A DNA stretch of 64,000 nt from Kaistella jeonii. Its GTDB lineage: Bacteria > Bacteroidota > Bacteroidia > Flavobacteriales > Weeksellaceae. Under the pieces are notes generated by a model that did no database searches, had not been told where the DNA came from, and worked only from the letters and a program-made list of their open reading frames with translations. Made by a program: the position numbers and the translations under genes. Positions 1 to 9,266 of this stretch are shown piece by piece (within the stretch, counting starts at the first letter, position 1; each line of letters starts with the position of its first letter). The stretch is taken from assembly GCF_000812865.1 (NCBI RefSeq), contig NZ_JSYL01000002.1:558001-622000 (forward strand), in the 5' to 3' direction.

Positions 1-704
1 TAGAAGCGGTTGCAACAGGTCTTGTTCGTGGCGCTTTCGAATATCAAGGTCAAAAATGTTCAGCTGCTTCCAGAGCTTATATTCCAAAATCAATTTGGAA
101 TGATGTGAAAGCAGTGATGGAATCTCAATTAAAAACTGTAAAAATGGGAAGTCCGGAAGATCCTTCTAACTTCGTGAATGCAGTGATCGATAAAAATTCT
201 TTCGAGAAATGTGAAGGTTATATTGAAAGAGCAGCGAAATCTGTAGATGCTGAAGTAATTATTGGTGGTAAATGCGATGATTCAAAAGGATGGTTTGTAG
301 AACCTACCGTAATTTTGACCACCAATCCAAAATACGAATCGGTTTGTGAAGAAATCTTTGGACCAATTCTTTCCATTTATGTTTATGAAGATAAGGACTG
401 GGCAGAAACTTTGAAACTGGTAGACGAAACTTCACCTTATTCATTAACAGGAGCAGTTTTCGCACAAGACCGTTACGCAATTGCTGAAGCTTACAAAGCT
501 TTGGAAAATGCCTCAGGAAATTTCTACATCAATGATAAGCCAACAGGAGCAGTTGTAGGACAACAACCTTTTGGAGGAGCGAGAGCTTCTGGAACCAATG
601 ATAAAGCAGGATCTAAAATGAACTTAATGAGATGGGTTTCTGTACGAAGCATCAAAGAAACTTTTGTTTCACCGAAAGATTACAAATATCCTTATTTGGG
701 ATAA
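1..704 (+). CDS. pruA: 1-pyrroline-5-carboxylate dehydrogenase, C-terminal part (5' end outside window)
   Basis: The reading frame is open from the first base, so the gene starts upstream; about 233 residues are visible. The frame carries the aldehyde dehydrogenase catalytic cysteine in GQKCSAASR (near residue 19 of the visible part), the EEIFGPIL motif and the C-terminal PFGGARASGTNDKAG stretch typical of P5C dehydrogenases. The enzyme oxidises glutamate semialdehyde/P5C to glutamate with NAD+ in proline breakdown and acts in the cytoplasm. A strong hairpin terminator follows 26 bp after the stop. No proline dehydrogenase is visible here. A general aldehyde dehydrogenase is the alternative, but the motif spacing fits RocA/PruA best. 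Confidence 0.92.
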   Translation, partial: EAVATGLVRGAFEYQGQKCSAASRAYIPKSIWNDVKAVMESQLKTVKMGSPEDPSNFVNAVIDKNSFEKCEGYIERAAKSVDAEVIIGGKCDDSKGWFVEPTVILTTNPKYESVCEEIFGPILSIYVYEDKDWAETLKLVDETSPYSLTGAVFAQDRYAIAEAYKALENASGNFYINDKPTGAVVGQQPFGGARASGTNDKAGSKMNLMRWVSVRSIKETFVSPKDYKYPYLG

Positions 705-730
705 TTAAAAACCTTTAGTTATAAAAATGA

Positions 731-756
731 ACTCTGTCTTTCTGACAGAGTTTTTA
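731..756 (+). terminator. Rho-independent terminator after pruA
   Basis: An 8-bp perfect stem (ACTCTGTC at 731-738 with GACAGAGT at 744-751), 5-nt loop, followed by a T run. It lies just after the pruA stop. Confidence 0.85.
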
Positions 757-937
757 TTTGAGGGAATTAGATATAAAATAGAACTTAATTCTAAAATACA
801 ATGTTACAACTCCTCTAAATAACTGAAATCAAATATTTTAACAAAATTTTAAGGTTTAAAATAATTTGATGGCACGCTTTTTACAATTAAAGAAGTATTA
901 AATTAAATTTTTTCAAAACAACTTAAAACTTAAAATT

Positions 938-1180
938 ATGAGCACTAAAAAAAATGGCTTATTAGCATTACTAGGACTTGGAGCATTGGCATGGTGGAAA
1001 TATAAAAATTCTACACCTGAAGAAAAACAAGCGGTGAAAGATACGATCAATACTGCAAAAGATAACTTCAGCAAATTTGGAAGTGATTTGAAATCAAAAG
1101 CAAATGATGTTGCTTCTCAGGTTCAAAACAAAGTTGATCAGGCAAAAACTTCAATGGAAGAAACTGCAAATCAAAACTAA
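938..1180 (+). CDS. Small membrane-anchored helical protein (YtxH-like)
   Basis: 80 residues. After a short Lys-rich start comes one hydrophobic segment (about residues 7-22, LLALLGLGALAWW), then a long charged, Ala/Lys/Gln-rich amphipathic helix rich in small polar residues (about 28-80). This layout resembles YtxH/apolipophorin-like stress-associated proteins, but no specific family signature is certain. It is a stand-alone gene with about 230 bp upstream and its own terminator. Function is unknown; a membrane-tethered coiled helix facing the cytoplasm or periplasm is all the sequence supports. Confidence 0.75.
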   Translation: MSTKKNGLLALLGLGALAWWKYKNSTPEEKQAVKDTINTAKDNFSKFGSDLKSKANDVASQVQNKVDQAKTSMEETANQN

Positions 1181-1206
1181 AAATTATCTTTAATATATTT
1201 TAGCAG

Positions 1207-1236
1207 ACCGTAGTGTATTTTACATTGCGGTTTTTT
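1207..1236 (+). terminator. Terminator of the small YtxH-like gene
   Basis: Stem of 11 bp (1207-1217 with 1221-1231, two G-U pairs), 3-nt loop, then TTTTT. Confidence 0.75.
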
Positions 1237-1244
1237 GCGCAAAA

Positions 1245-1274
1245 AAATTCCCGAAGATTTCGGGAATTTTTATT
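1245..1274. terminator. Bidirectional terminator between convergent genes
   Basis: Perfect 11-bp stem AAATTCCCGAA (1245-1255) with TTCGGGAATTT (1259-1269), 3-nt loop, A-run on the left and T-rich right flank. It can end transcripts from both sides. Confidence 0.8.
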
Positions 1275-1291
1275 TTATAGTAAAGTGAAAT

Positions 1292-2146
1292 CTATTTCAA
1301 TAATTCATTGAAAGTATCTCCCTGTCGAATATCTCCGGTGTTATAGCCTTTCATAAACCACTCTTTTCTTTGTGCAGAACTTCCGTGCGTGAAACCTTCC
1401 TGATTAACATAACCTTGGGAACGTTTCTGAATATTATCATCGCCGACCGCTTCAGCTGCAGAAATGGCAGATTCGATATCTCCCGGTTCTAAGATATGTT
1501 CTCTGTTATCGGTTTGTTTTGCCCAGACTCCAGCATAAAAATCTGCCTGAAGTTCTGTGGCTACAGAAACTCTATTCATTTCAGCTTCAGAATATCTTCC
1601 GCTTGATCTTAACTGATCTACTTTTTGAGTAGTTCCTAAAAGTGTTTGTACGTGATGCCCAATTTCGTGCGCCATCACATAAGCAATTGAAAACTCGGTA
1701 ACCTTTGCGCCAAACCTTTGTTCGAGTTCTTTGAAAAAGCTCATGTCCATATAAACCGTTTCATCTGCAGGACAATAAAAAGGTCCCATCGCAGCTTGTG
1801 CTGTTCCACAACCAGACTGCGTTACACTTTCAAACATAACTACTTTCGGCGCTTTGTACTGCATTCCGTTATCCTGAAAAAATTTACCCCAGGTTTTCTC
1901 TGTTTCTACAGTAACCATTGAAACAAAATCTTTAACCTTTAATTCATCCGGCGTTAAATTACGCTGTTCAGTTTGTTGGGGAGAACCGCCTCCTGAAGAA
2001 AGAATTGCGGAAGGATCACCACCCAGAAAAAATATAATGGCTGCGATAATAAGCGTTCCCAGACCGCCGCCGACCATCATTCCACCACCGCCGCCCGAAC
2101 CGCGTCTGTCATCAACATTACCACTTCTATCATTGGTCCATTTCAT
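1292..2146 (-). CDS. Neutral zinc metallopeptidase, YpfJ family
   Basis: 284 residues. A short charged N-terminus and a Gly-rich segment precede one membrane span (about 24-43). The rest is the Zn_peptidase (PF04228-type) domain, with the HEIGHH zinc motif at 160-165 (His160, Glu161, His164) and a probable third ligand in TELQADFYAG (Glu198). It is likely a membrane-anchored protease with its domain outside the cytoplasm. The substrate is not known for the family. Conserved paired Cys (113 and 125) could form a disulfide. It stands alone and converges on the upstream small gene. Confidence 0.88.
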   Translation of the reverse strand: MKWTNDRSGNVDDRRGSGGGGGMMVGGGLGTLIIAAIIFFLGGDPSAILSSGGGSPQQTEQRNLTPDELKVKDFVSMVTVETEKTWGKFFQDNGMQYKAPKVVMFESVTQSGCGTAQAAMGPFYCPADETVYMDMSFFKELEQRFGAKVTEFSIAYVMAHEIGHHVQTLLGTTQKVDQLRSSGRYSEAEMNRVSVATELQADFYAGVWAKQTDNREHILEPGDIESAISAAEAVGDDNIQKRSQGYVNQEGFTHGSSAQRKEWFMKGYNTGDIRQGDTFNELLK

Positions 2147-2300
2147 AAGGTATATTTTAAAATATTAATTGAATTAAAATTACAAAAATTTTATTTATTG
2201 AGGTTATTTTCTTTCAACCAATAACATAAAGATTGGCAAATTACTAAAAACGAAAGTTGCGATATTTTTAGATATTTCTATAAATAAATTTAAAGTTTAA

Positions 2301-3836
2301 TTATTTAAAAATATTCATTTGCTCATTATAAATAGGACTTCCAATGTTTAAAAAATTTAAAACACTGTGGAAGACGTAATTTTGAGTGAGCACTTTATTT
2401 GGTTTCAATTGTCTCGCGCTGTTATCCGAAGTCCAAACGATAAAAGGGATCTCATATTGTTGTTTGGGTGCGATACTGATGGGTAAACCGTGCATATATA
2501 AATTATTTTCTCCTAAAGATTCACCGTGGTCAGAAACAAAAATCATAGCACTTTTATAATCTTTTAGTTGTTTTAAATCTTCAATCACATTCGCTAAAAG
2601 ATAGTCGGTATAAACGATCGTGTTGTCATAAGCATTGACGAGTTCTGTGTGAGAACAATTTCCTAATTCAACACTGTTGCATACCGGTTTGAAAGTCTCA
2701 AACTGTGCTGGATATTTCTTAGAGTAAGTTGGGCCGTGACTTGTGCTTGTATGCAAAACGATCAGAATTTTATTTTTTTTGCTGGCTAAAATTTCCTCTT
2801 TTAATCCAGACAAAAGAATGCCATCATAATTGCAGCCATCGCCTTTGCAGTTCGGCATTAAGGCTTCTCTATTTTCGTAATTTTTGATATGAACGGGCGG
2901 TTCACCCCAATTTGTAGTTCTCCAGACAACGTCGACATTATTTCTATATAGATAATTGGGCAAAATTTCATACAGCTCATCTGTATTTTGATGTTCTAAA
3001 ATACTTTTTACACCAGCAGTTGTGTAAGTGGCATCGGAAGTTGCATTAAAATGAGAAACATTTGGAATTTTTGAAAGTAGTGGATTCGTATTTTTTGGAT
3101 AGCCGTACAAAGAAAAGTTTTCGCTTCTTGCAGATTCTCCGATCACTAAGATAACGACCGATTTCTGATTGTCTTTTATAGTCGCATTTGGTAGTAAAAT
3201 CTCTTTCTCATTCTTCTTGAATTCATGAATGTAAAACAGAGGAATATTGACCGCATAAGACCATGGCATTGCAAGTCCACCCAATGTTTTTGAATTTTTA
3301 TCAATCCATAACCAATTGCTTGCATTGGCAAATGCTAAGGTTACAAGAAATAATAAAGTAAGCGAAATGGAGACAAAAAACTTCTTTACCGTTACATTTA
3401 TTATTTTGGCTTTAACGATAAAAATACTGGGAATAATACCTAACAGAACAACGTATAAAACTAATTTAATAGAGAAGAAACTGCTGGACTCAGAATAGTT
3501 GGTATTGAGCACGTTTCCGATCATGCTTTCGTCGATAATAACGCTGTAAGTATTTATAAAGTAAACTGCAACCGCATTAATAATAAAAAATACGACCAGC
3601 AAAAATTTACCCACAAAACGTGAAAGAAAGAAAAAGAGGAAAAGCGCAAAAGCATTGGCGACCAACATTGCAATCACTAGACTAATAATTATCGAAACAC
3701 CGGTAAAGCTTTTATAATCTACGTTATTAAAAACAAATTTGAAAAAAGGATAATGAAACAACAGAAAAAGAAGCGCACTCATTATTAGCACAAAATGAGT
3801 TATTTTGATATCATTTTTTAACATATACATAAACAA
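2301..3836 (-). CDS. Phosphoethanolamine transferase, EptA/sulfatase family
   Basis: 511 residues with five predicted membrane spans in the first ~170 residues and a periplasmic alkaline-phosphatase-fold domain after ~225. Visible metal and catalytic motifs: IGESARSEN (Glu234), the nucleophilic Thr in TYTTAG (Thr272/273), SDHGESLGE (Asp436, His437) and His449 in MHG. Family members move phosphoethanolamine from phosphatidylethanolamine to lipid A or other envelope glycans. The PCMFS-like stretch after the nucleophile in enterobacterial EptA is not present, so the acceptor is uncertain. The start overlaps the upstream PAP2 gene by 26 bp (an internal Met5 is an alternative), implying co-translation. 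Confidence 0.87.
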   Translation of the reverse strand: MFMYMLKNDIKITHFVLIMSALLFLLFHYPFFKFVFNNVDYKSFTGVSIIISLVIAMLVANAFALFLFFFLSRFVGKFLLVVFFIINAVAVYFINTYSVIIDESMIGNVLNTNYSESSSFFSIKLVLYVVLLGIIPSIFIVKAKIINVTVKKFFVSISLTLLFLVTLAFANASNWLWIDKNSKTLGGLAMPWSYAVNIPLFYIHEFKKNEKEILLPNATIKDNQKSVVILVIGESARSENFSLYGYPKNTNPLLSKIPNVSHFNATSDATYTTAGVKSILEHQNTDELYEILPNYLYRNNVDVVWRTTNWGEPPVHIKNYENREALMPNCKGDGCNYDGILLSGLKEEILASKKNKILIVLHTSTSHGPTYSKKYPAQFETFKPVCNSVELGNCSHTELVNAYDNTIVYTDYLLANVIEDLKQLKDYKSAMIFVSDHGESLGENNLYMHGLPISIAPKQQYEIPFIVWTSDNSARQLKPNKVLTQNYVFHSVLNFLNIGSPIYNEQMNIFK

Positions 3837-4638
3837 TTTTATAGAGTGAAACGCATAAAATAACTAAGGCCATATAAAAGACGAACACATTTTCAGTAAT
3901 TATTTTATTGATCAGAGAACCACAAATAACCAGGATTAATACCATGAAAATGGGGAAGTATTTTTTGTTCCCGACCCAACTTAAAATTTTATATTTTCTG
4001 CAGATAAAAATACCGATCAGTCCAGAAATATATCCGATGATACTGCCGATAATAACATCAAGCGGATGATGGGCTCCAACTCCCACTCTTGAAGATGCAA
4101 TAAATAATCCTAAAGCGATAATGAAAAAGATCCATAAAAATTTAAACTTGAAATCTTTGGGCATAAATGAATAAAGCAAAACCGTAAGTGTCGTAAATAT
4201 GGTGATAGAATGACCAGAAGGTAAACTGGAATATCCAACAGCAGTTTTTCCGACGATGATGAAAAGATCATTATCATAAACAACTGCGGGTCTCGGGACA
4301 TCAAATAAATTCTTCAGTCCATTCGAAAATACGAGAGAAACCAAAGACGCAGATATTAAAGCCTCCCAAATTTTGGGAGCATACACCAGGAAAATAATTA
4401 AGAACGACAAAAAAATGGAAGCATCTCCAACTTGCGTTAGATTATACTCAAGATTGGGAAATTGGCCTAAATGATGGTTGAGAAAAAAGAAGCAATTCTT
4501 TTGAATTTTCGTGTATTGATAGGCATTTAAAGAATTTTGACTGTAAAGAAATAAGACAATTGCAATCAACAAAACCAGAGGTAAAATAAATAAGGAAAGC
4601 TTGAGCTTCGAGTAATTATTAATAACGGTGGTGTTCAT
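3811..4638 (-). CDS. PAP2-family membrane phosphatase (LpxE-like candidate)
   Basis: 275 residues with about six membrane spans. All three PAP2 acid-phosphatase motifs are intact: K109-x6-R116P, PSGHS at 140-144 (His143), and SR-x5-H-x3-D at 183-194 (His190, Asp194). Such enzymes dephosphorylate lipid phosphates: undecaprenyl pyrophosphate, phosphatidylglycerol phosphate or the lipid A 1-phosphate. The 26-bp overlap with the phosphoethanolamine transferase gene favours lipid A 1-dephosphorylation followed by phosphoethanolamine addition, as in the Helicobacter LpxE/EptA pair. This substrate call is inference. C-terminal spans after residue 225 extend beyond the core domain. Confidence 0.85.
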   Translation of the reverse strand: MNTTVINNYSKLKLSLFILPLVLLIAIVLFLYSQNSLNAYQYTKIQKNCFFFLNHHLGQFPNLEYNLTQVGDASIFLSFLIIFLVYAPKIWEALISASLVSLVFSNGLKNLFDVPRPAVVYDNDLFIIVGKTAVGYSSLPSGHSITIFTTLTVLLYSFMPKDFKFKFLWIFFIIALGLFIASSRVGVGAHHPLDVIIGSIIGYISGLIGIFICRKYKILSWVGNKKYFPIFMVLILVICGSLINKIITENVFVFYMALVILCVSLYKIVYVYVKK

Positions 4639-4773
4639 TACGCTTCTTGTTTTACAGATTTACTTTTTAAAATTCATTATATCTACATTGTGTTCGGAAT
4701 TAATAAATAAAACTCAAACATCATTCAAATTAGGAAATTGCAGCAAAAGGAATGGTTTAAATTTCAGCTAAAA

Positions 4774-5283
4774 TTAAAATCCGATCTGACCCAGTTTAGC
4801 ATTTAATTTCTTCTTAAAATCGATCATTTGTAACGCCGTAACAGCAGCTTCAATGCCTTTGTTTCCTAGGTCGCCACCACTTCTTGCGATAGATTGTTCC
4901 TTGTTATCATCAGTTAAAAGACAGAAAATTGTGGGTACATCGGTCAAAATATTACAGTCTTTGATTCCTTGCGCAACCGCAGAGCAAACATAATCAAAAT
5001 GTGGAGTTTCACCGCGAATCACACAACCAATTGCAATAACAGCATCAAAAATCCCTTCTTTGCACAATTGCATCGACGCGTAATTTAACTCAAAAGCTCC
5101 CGGAACTTTGAAAACTTTTATATTATCTTCTTTTACGCCTTCTTTTTTAAGGACTTCTAAAGCGCCATCGCGAAGGTTATAAGTTACAAAATCATTCCAT
5201 TCTGAAACAACAATGCCAATTCTAAAAGAACCGGCATCATTAATCTGTAATGGTTTGTAATCTGAAAGATTTACAGTTGCCAT
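4774..5283 (-). CDS. ribH: 6,7-dimethyl-8-ribityllumazine synthase
   Basis: 169 residues, the usual length. It condenses 5-amino-6-ribitylamino-uracil with 3,4-dihydroxy-2-butanone phosphate in the penultimate step of riboflavin synthesis. Visible motifs are SEWN (27-30, substrate-binding aromatic Trp29), VPGAFE (60-65), the RGETPHFDYV catalytic loop with His95, and GDLGNKG (137-143). It lies 12 bp downstream of the TPR gene and probably shares its transcript. Other rib genes are absent from the window. Confidence 0.96.
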   Translation of the reverse strand: MATVNLSDYKPLQINDAGSFRIGIVVSEWNDFVTYNLRDGALEVLKKEGVKEDNIKVFKVPGAFELNYASMQLCKEGIFDAVIAIGCVIRGETPHFDYVCSAVAQGIKDCNILTDVPTIFCLLTDDNKEQSIARSGGDLGNKGIEAAVTALQMIDFKKKLNAKLGQIGF

Positions 5284-5295
5284 CGTTTATTTTAT

Positions 5296-6009
5296 TTAGT
5301 AATATTTTACCATTTCGATATAAGAATCAGACATTCCGTTATCGTAATCTTGATATTTTTCGTCAATCGTAGAGAAATATTTTTTAGCATCTGCATTTTT
5401 CTTCAATGCCAATGCAACCAATCCGGCTTTTCTTGTAAAATAATAAGAAGTATAAGGATCGTTGGAAGCAGAAGTAGCCTTATCTAAAAGTGACAACGCG
5501 TCATCATTCTTATTAAGATTACTTTGACAATCAGCCATCGCACCATATTTCAATGCCATTAAAACTTTATTATCAGAAGAAAATTTATCTAATAAATCAT
5601 AAGATTCCTGATATTTTCCTTCTTTGAATTTCAAAAGACCTGCGTTGTAAGCAGAAAGTTTTCCAACTTTAGTTCCTGAATAATCATTGTAAGTTCCTAA
5701 GAAACCAGGATTTGCGGCAGTTTTACCACCTAAAGCCAATTCATCTTTACCGTCGGCTAAATTTTTCTGAGCAGAAAGATAGCTTAAAATCGCTTCTTCA
5801 TTTCGAGGAGCAACGTAAAACTGTTGGTAAGCAAAATATCCTAAAACTGCCAAAACCATCGCTCCAAAAATAGTGATTAATGTTTTCGCGTGCTTCTCAA
5901 CGAATCTTTCGGTATCTAATGCACCTCGGTCTAAGTCTTTGAAAACTTCAACAGTTTCCTTTCCTTCCATTTCTTTTTTGCTCGTGTGCGGTGTATGCTG
6001 TTTTGCCAT
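5296..6009 (-). CDS. TPR-repeat membrane protein, YfgM-like
   Basis: 237 residues. A charged cytoplasmic N-terminus (1-42) precedes a membrane span (about 43-65) and a helical repeat domain (about 75-235) with TPR-like helices (GKYQESYDLLDKF, DALSLLDKA, NADAKKYF). The layout matches YfgM-like single-span proteins that act with the SecYEG/PpiD periplasmic chaperone network in Proteobacteria; for this lineage the role is inferred only. It is cotranscribed with ribH (12-bp gap), a neighbour with no obvious functional link. Confidence 0.8.
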   Translation of the reverse strand: MAKQHTPHTSKKEMEGKETVEVFKDLDRGALDTERFVEKHAKTLITIFGAMVLAVLGYFAYQQFYVAPRNEEAILSYLSAQKNLADGKDELALGGKTAANPGFLGTYNDYSGTKVGKLSAYNAGLLKFKEGKYQESYDLLDKFSSDNKVLMALKYGAMADCQSNLNKNDDALSLLDKATSASNDPYTSYYFTRKAGLVALALKKNADAKKYFSTIDEKYQDYDNGMSDSYIEMVKYY

Positions 6010-6144
6010 AATTATTGTAAAAATTGAAGTGCAAATTTAACTGTTTTTGAACGATTTACAAAATTATGTCTGAAAAAACATTTTTTTTAAAAATCAGGAC
6101 CTAAATCCCCAATTATTCTTCGATAAAAACAGTAAATAATTGAT

Positions 6145-6681
6145 TTAATATTCTAAAATTGAATGTACGGTTGCGTTGAATTGTTTTAATCTTTCTTCAC
6201 CGTGCAGGTCTTTTAATCCAATTAAAAAACTGAACTGTACAACTTTTGCACCTTGTTTCTCAACCAGTTTCGCAGCAGCTTCTGTAGTTCCGCCCGTCGC
6301 TAATAAATCGTCGTGAACTAAAATTCTTTGTCCGGGTTTTATTTGTCCGGTTCGCATTTCTATCTCTGCGGAACCATATTCTAAATCGTATTTTTCCCCA
6401 ACAAATGGTGGCGGTAATTTTCCTTTTTTTCTTATTAATACAAAAGGAACTTCTAGCGCTACAGCGATTGCAATCCCAAAAAGATAGCCGCGACTTTCAA
6501 TTCCGCAAACTGCATCAACTTTTCCACGACTGAAATCAGCGAGATCTGCAATGACTTCTTCGTACAACTTTGGATTAAGAAAAATCGGCGTAATATCTTT
6601 GAACTGAATTCCGGGTTTCGGAAAATCCGGGATATTTTCTATGGTATTTTCTAATTGATGAATCAATTCAGATTTTGTCAT
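6145..6681 (-). CDS. apt: Adenine phosphoribosyltransferase
   Basis: 178 residues. It salvages adenine to AMP using PRPP. The type I PRTase PRPP loop VHDDLLATGGT is at 122-132, with the FPKPGIQFKDITP adenine/flexible-loop region at 20-32 and IESRG at 61-65. Length matches the family. It begins 1 bp after the stop of the upstream lipoprotein gene, so the two are probably cotranscribed. Confidence 0.96.
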   Translation of the reverse strand: MTKSELIHQLENTIENIPDFPKPGIQFKDITPIFLNPKLYEEVIADLADFSRGKVDAVCGIESRGYLFGIAIAVALEVPFVLIRKKGKLPPPFVGEKYDLEYGSAEIEMRTGQIKPGQRILVHDDLLATGGTTEAAAKLVEKQGAKVVQFSFLIGLKDLHGEERLKQFNATVHSILEY

Positions 6682-6682
6682 T

Positions 6683-7843
6683 TTAGTTTATTTTGTAGCT
6701 GGAAATTTTCCACTCGCCATTAACATTCTTTAATCCAAAGGTTACCAAAAGTGCCGTTGTTTTACCATTTTTATCGGTAACATCATACGTTGCATTTACA
6801 CTGGAAGAATTAGAGGTCGTCTTTGGTGCGGAGATATTTTTAACAGTAATATTTTTAACTCCGCCGAAACCTGAAGTCGGATTGGAGAAATTATCAAATG
6901 AACCCCAGTTTGGATTATCTGAAGTTTCGTACGCTCCTTTTAAATTCTGAGCGTTCAGATTATTCAGAAATTTAGAAACACTGGCTTTCGGATCAGCGGG
7001 AGGAGCAACAGCTGGAGTAGTTGCCTGCGGATCGGTTGGGTTTTCCGTTGGAGTAACCGTTGTAGTCGGATTTTGATTTGCAGGATTATCTGCTGGGTTT
7101 CCTACGGGCATTAAAAGTGCTTTCGGATTAACAGTCACGCCAATTTTCGACATTTTAAATGTTTTTTTCGTAGTTTTTACTGAAACGGTAATGTCGATTT
7201 TGTTATCTATAATTTTCTGCGAAGGTAAAGCGGAAAATTTCAAATTAAAACCTTTGAAGTTATTATCCTGCATTAAATTTTTAGCGTTCAAAATTTTAGT
7301 TCCATTGCTGAACACTTCGAGAATGGCTTCTAAACCAGCACCTGTAAAAGCAATCGGTTTACCCGTCGCATCTAGCAGCCGAGGAACGATCTGCAACGAT
7401 TTCGGACCCAAAACACTGTCAACAGCAATCGGAGTTGTAACTACATTTAAAGAACTCGCTGAAATATCGTTTGGATCAGCTTCTTTTGCTAAAACATTTC
7501 CGAAAATATTCATTTCACCCAAAGAAGGTGGACCTGTACTTGACCAATCGATACCATTTTTTTGAGCAACTTGATCGGCAAGACTAAAAATTTCGGGAAC
7601 TTTATTACCATTAATTAATTTTCCTAATGCTTTCAGTTCGTTGATATCACCATCAGCTTCAACCCCAAAAGTCTTGATAATATAAAGAGCTTCGTTGAAT
7701 TTAACCTGCTTCAGAGTGTTCAAACTCGCCGTCATATCATTAATACTGGACTGCAGCGTCTGCGTAGTGGTCGCATCAACTTTATCTTTTCTGCATCCGA
7801 TAAGAAGAAAGCTAAAAAGCAATAACACCAAAATTTGTTTCAT
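6683..7843 (-). CDS. Lipoprotein with Pro/Thr linker and C-terminal NTF2-like domain
   Basis: 386 residues from the ATG at 7843. A longer frame starts at 7882, but that start lies inside the actF terminator, and the 7843 start gives a clean lipoprotein signal (MKQILVLLLFSFLLIGC, Cys17). An N-terminal domain of about 220 residues is followed by a low-complexity Pro/Thr/Asn linker (about 245-285) and a C-terminal region (about 290-386) ending NGEWKISSYKIN, which looks like a DUF4878/NTF2-like fold. The function is not recognised. The product is probably anchored in the outer or inner membrane facing the periplasm. It sits 1 bp before apt. Confidence 0.72.
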   Translation of the reverse strand: MKQILVLLLFSFLLIGCRKDKVDATTTQTLQSSINDMTASLNTLKQVKFNEALYIIKTFGVEADGDINELKALGKLINGNKVPEIFSLADQVAQKNGIDWSSTGPPSLGEMNIFGNVLAKEADPNDISASSLNVVTTPIAVDSVLGPKSLQIVPRLLDATGKPIAFTGAGLEAILEVFSNGTKILNAKNLMQDNNFKGFNLKFSALPSQKIIDNKIDITVSVKTTKKTFKMSKIGVTVNPKALLMPVGNPADNPANQNPTTTVTPTENPTDPQATTPAVAPPADPKASVSKFLNNLNAQNLKGAYETSDNPNWGSFDNFSNPTSGFGGVKNITVKNISAPKTTSNSSSVNATYDVTDKNGKTTALLVTFGLKNVNGEWKISSYKIN

Positions 7844-7865
7844 AATAAGTGATTTATACAAATTT

Positions 7866-7893
7866 AAAAAAAATCCCGACATAATGCCGGGAT
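7866..7893 (-). terminator. Terminator of the alternative complex III operon
   Basis: On the minus strand a stem (ATCCCG/CGGGAT; 7873-7878 with 7888-7893) is followed by an eight-T run. It lies 29 bp after the actF stop. Confidence 0.8.
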
Positions 7894-7921
7894 AATAATT
7901 TGAAAGAATATTTTGTTCTGT

Positions 7922-9253
7922 TTAGAACGGATATTCATATATTTTTGATTCTTTGAGGAATGGATTTCCTACTGGCATTAATTGCAATTTGGAAAGTGCA
8001 GTCATTACAACGAAGATGAACAATCCTAAACCAAATAATATAGATCCAAGGTTTAACAATAATACTTCCGGAGTTTTCCAAAAAGGACCAACTGTTCCTG
8101 GCATCACCATATTGAAATAAACCAACCATTGACCGCAGATAACAATTACTGCTATGGTGGAAACAACTTTATAATTTCTCTTAATGCTTGAACTTACCAA
8201 CACTGATAATGGAATGAAGAAATTCAGTATTAAGATAATCCAAAATACACTTTTATAATATTCGAAACGGCCAAAGAAATAGTTAACCTCTTCAGGAACG
8301 TTTGCATACCAGTATAACATGAACTGAGCAAACCACGTATAAGTCCAAAGCATACTCAATGCAAATAAGAAAACTCCTAAATCGTGCAAGTGATTATCAT
8401 TAAATTGTGGTAATACCCCAGTTTTCTTTAAATAAACACTGATCAGGATGATAACAGCTAATGCTGAAGCCCAAGCACTTACCATTGCATACCAAATATA
8501 CATGGTAGAATACCAGTGAGGGTCAATCGACATCAACCAATCCCATGCCCAAGCTGCAGAACAAAACCCGAAGAAAGCAATATAACCAATACTCCAGCTG
8601 TAGTAACTTGCATATACTTTTCTGCTTTTTGTTTCATCTACTTTCTTAGAAAGAGATTTCAATTTCCAAACGAAGAAAGAAGCTCCAATTACATAGAATA
8701 AAGTTCTGAAAACATAGAAAGGAATATTTAAAAACTTTTTCTTTTCGAAAAGAATTGGATCAAAATTTTTGTCGCCAGGAGTTGTCAATTCAGGATCCAT
8801 CCAATGGAAAATATGACCAACGTGTGTTACATTTAAAAGCATTATGATTATAACCAATACTCCTGCATAAGGAATAAAAGAAGCAATAGCTTCCATCACT
8901 CTTAAAATAATAATAGACCAACCTGCATGTGCAGCGTTTTGGATACAGTAGAAAAATAATGCACAACAGCTCAGCGCGAATAAAAATACCGAAACGGTAT
9001 GAATAGCGGCCAAAGGTTGATTGTGAATTTGATGTTTAGCATGTTCTAAATGCGCTGCATGATCTTGCGGTCCAACCAATTCGCTGGAATTTGTAGGAGC
9101 TTGAACTCCACCCGGATGAGCGGCTTCCATCATATGCTCAATTTTCGCATCATCCATTCCGTGATTCATAAAATAGCCTGCGCCAAAGAGTACTAATCCC
9201 AGAACGATAAATATGATTGAATATAATCTTAATTTAGGTGAAAAACTATACAT
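7922..9253 (-). CDS. actF: Alternative complex III subunit ActF (quinol:cytochrome c oxidoreductase)
   Basis: 443 residues, polytopic with about ten predicted spans and no haem or Fe-S ligand motifs. It is the second NrfD-like membrane subunit of alternative complex III, a paralog-like partner of ActC that helps form the quinol-oxidising, ion-translocating membrane core. A His-rich loop lies near residues 30-75 (HMMEAAHPGG, DHAAHLEHAKHQIH) between the first two spans. It is the last gene of the operon, 13 bp after actE, and is followed by a terminator. Confidence 0.9.
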   Translation of the reverse strand: MYSFSPKLRLYSIIFIVLGLVLFGAGYFMNHGMDDAKIEHMMEAAHPGGVQAPTNSSELVGPQDHAAHLEHAKHQIHNQPLAAIHTVSVFLFALSCCALFFYCIQNAAHAGWSIIILRVMEAIASFIPYAGVLVIIIMLLNVTHVGHIFHWMDPELTTPGDKNFDPILFEKKKFLNIPFYVFRTLFYVIGASFFVWKLKSLSKKVDETKSRKVYASYYSWSIGYIAFFGFCSAAWAWDWLMSIDPHWYSTMYIWYAMVSAWASALAVIILISVYLKKTGVLPQFNDNHLHDLGVFLFALSMLWTYTWFAQFMLYWYANVPEEVNYFFGRFEYYKSVFWIILILNFFIPLSVLVSSSIKRNYKVVSTIAVIVICGQWLVYFNMVMPGTVGPFWKTPEVLLLNLGSILFGLGLFIFVVMTALSKLQLMPVGNPFLKESKIYEYPF

Positions 9254-9266
9254 GTTTTATTTCTTT

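Noticed and set aside
1..704. Truncated pseudogene of pruA
   Set aside because: The frame is open to the window edge; the missing part lies outside the window.
7844..7882. Upstream start for the lipoprotein gene before apt
   Set aside because: The extension lies in the actF terminator and would spoil the lipoprotein signal.
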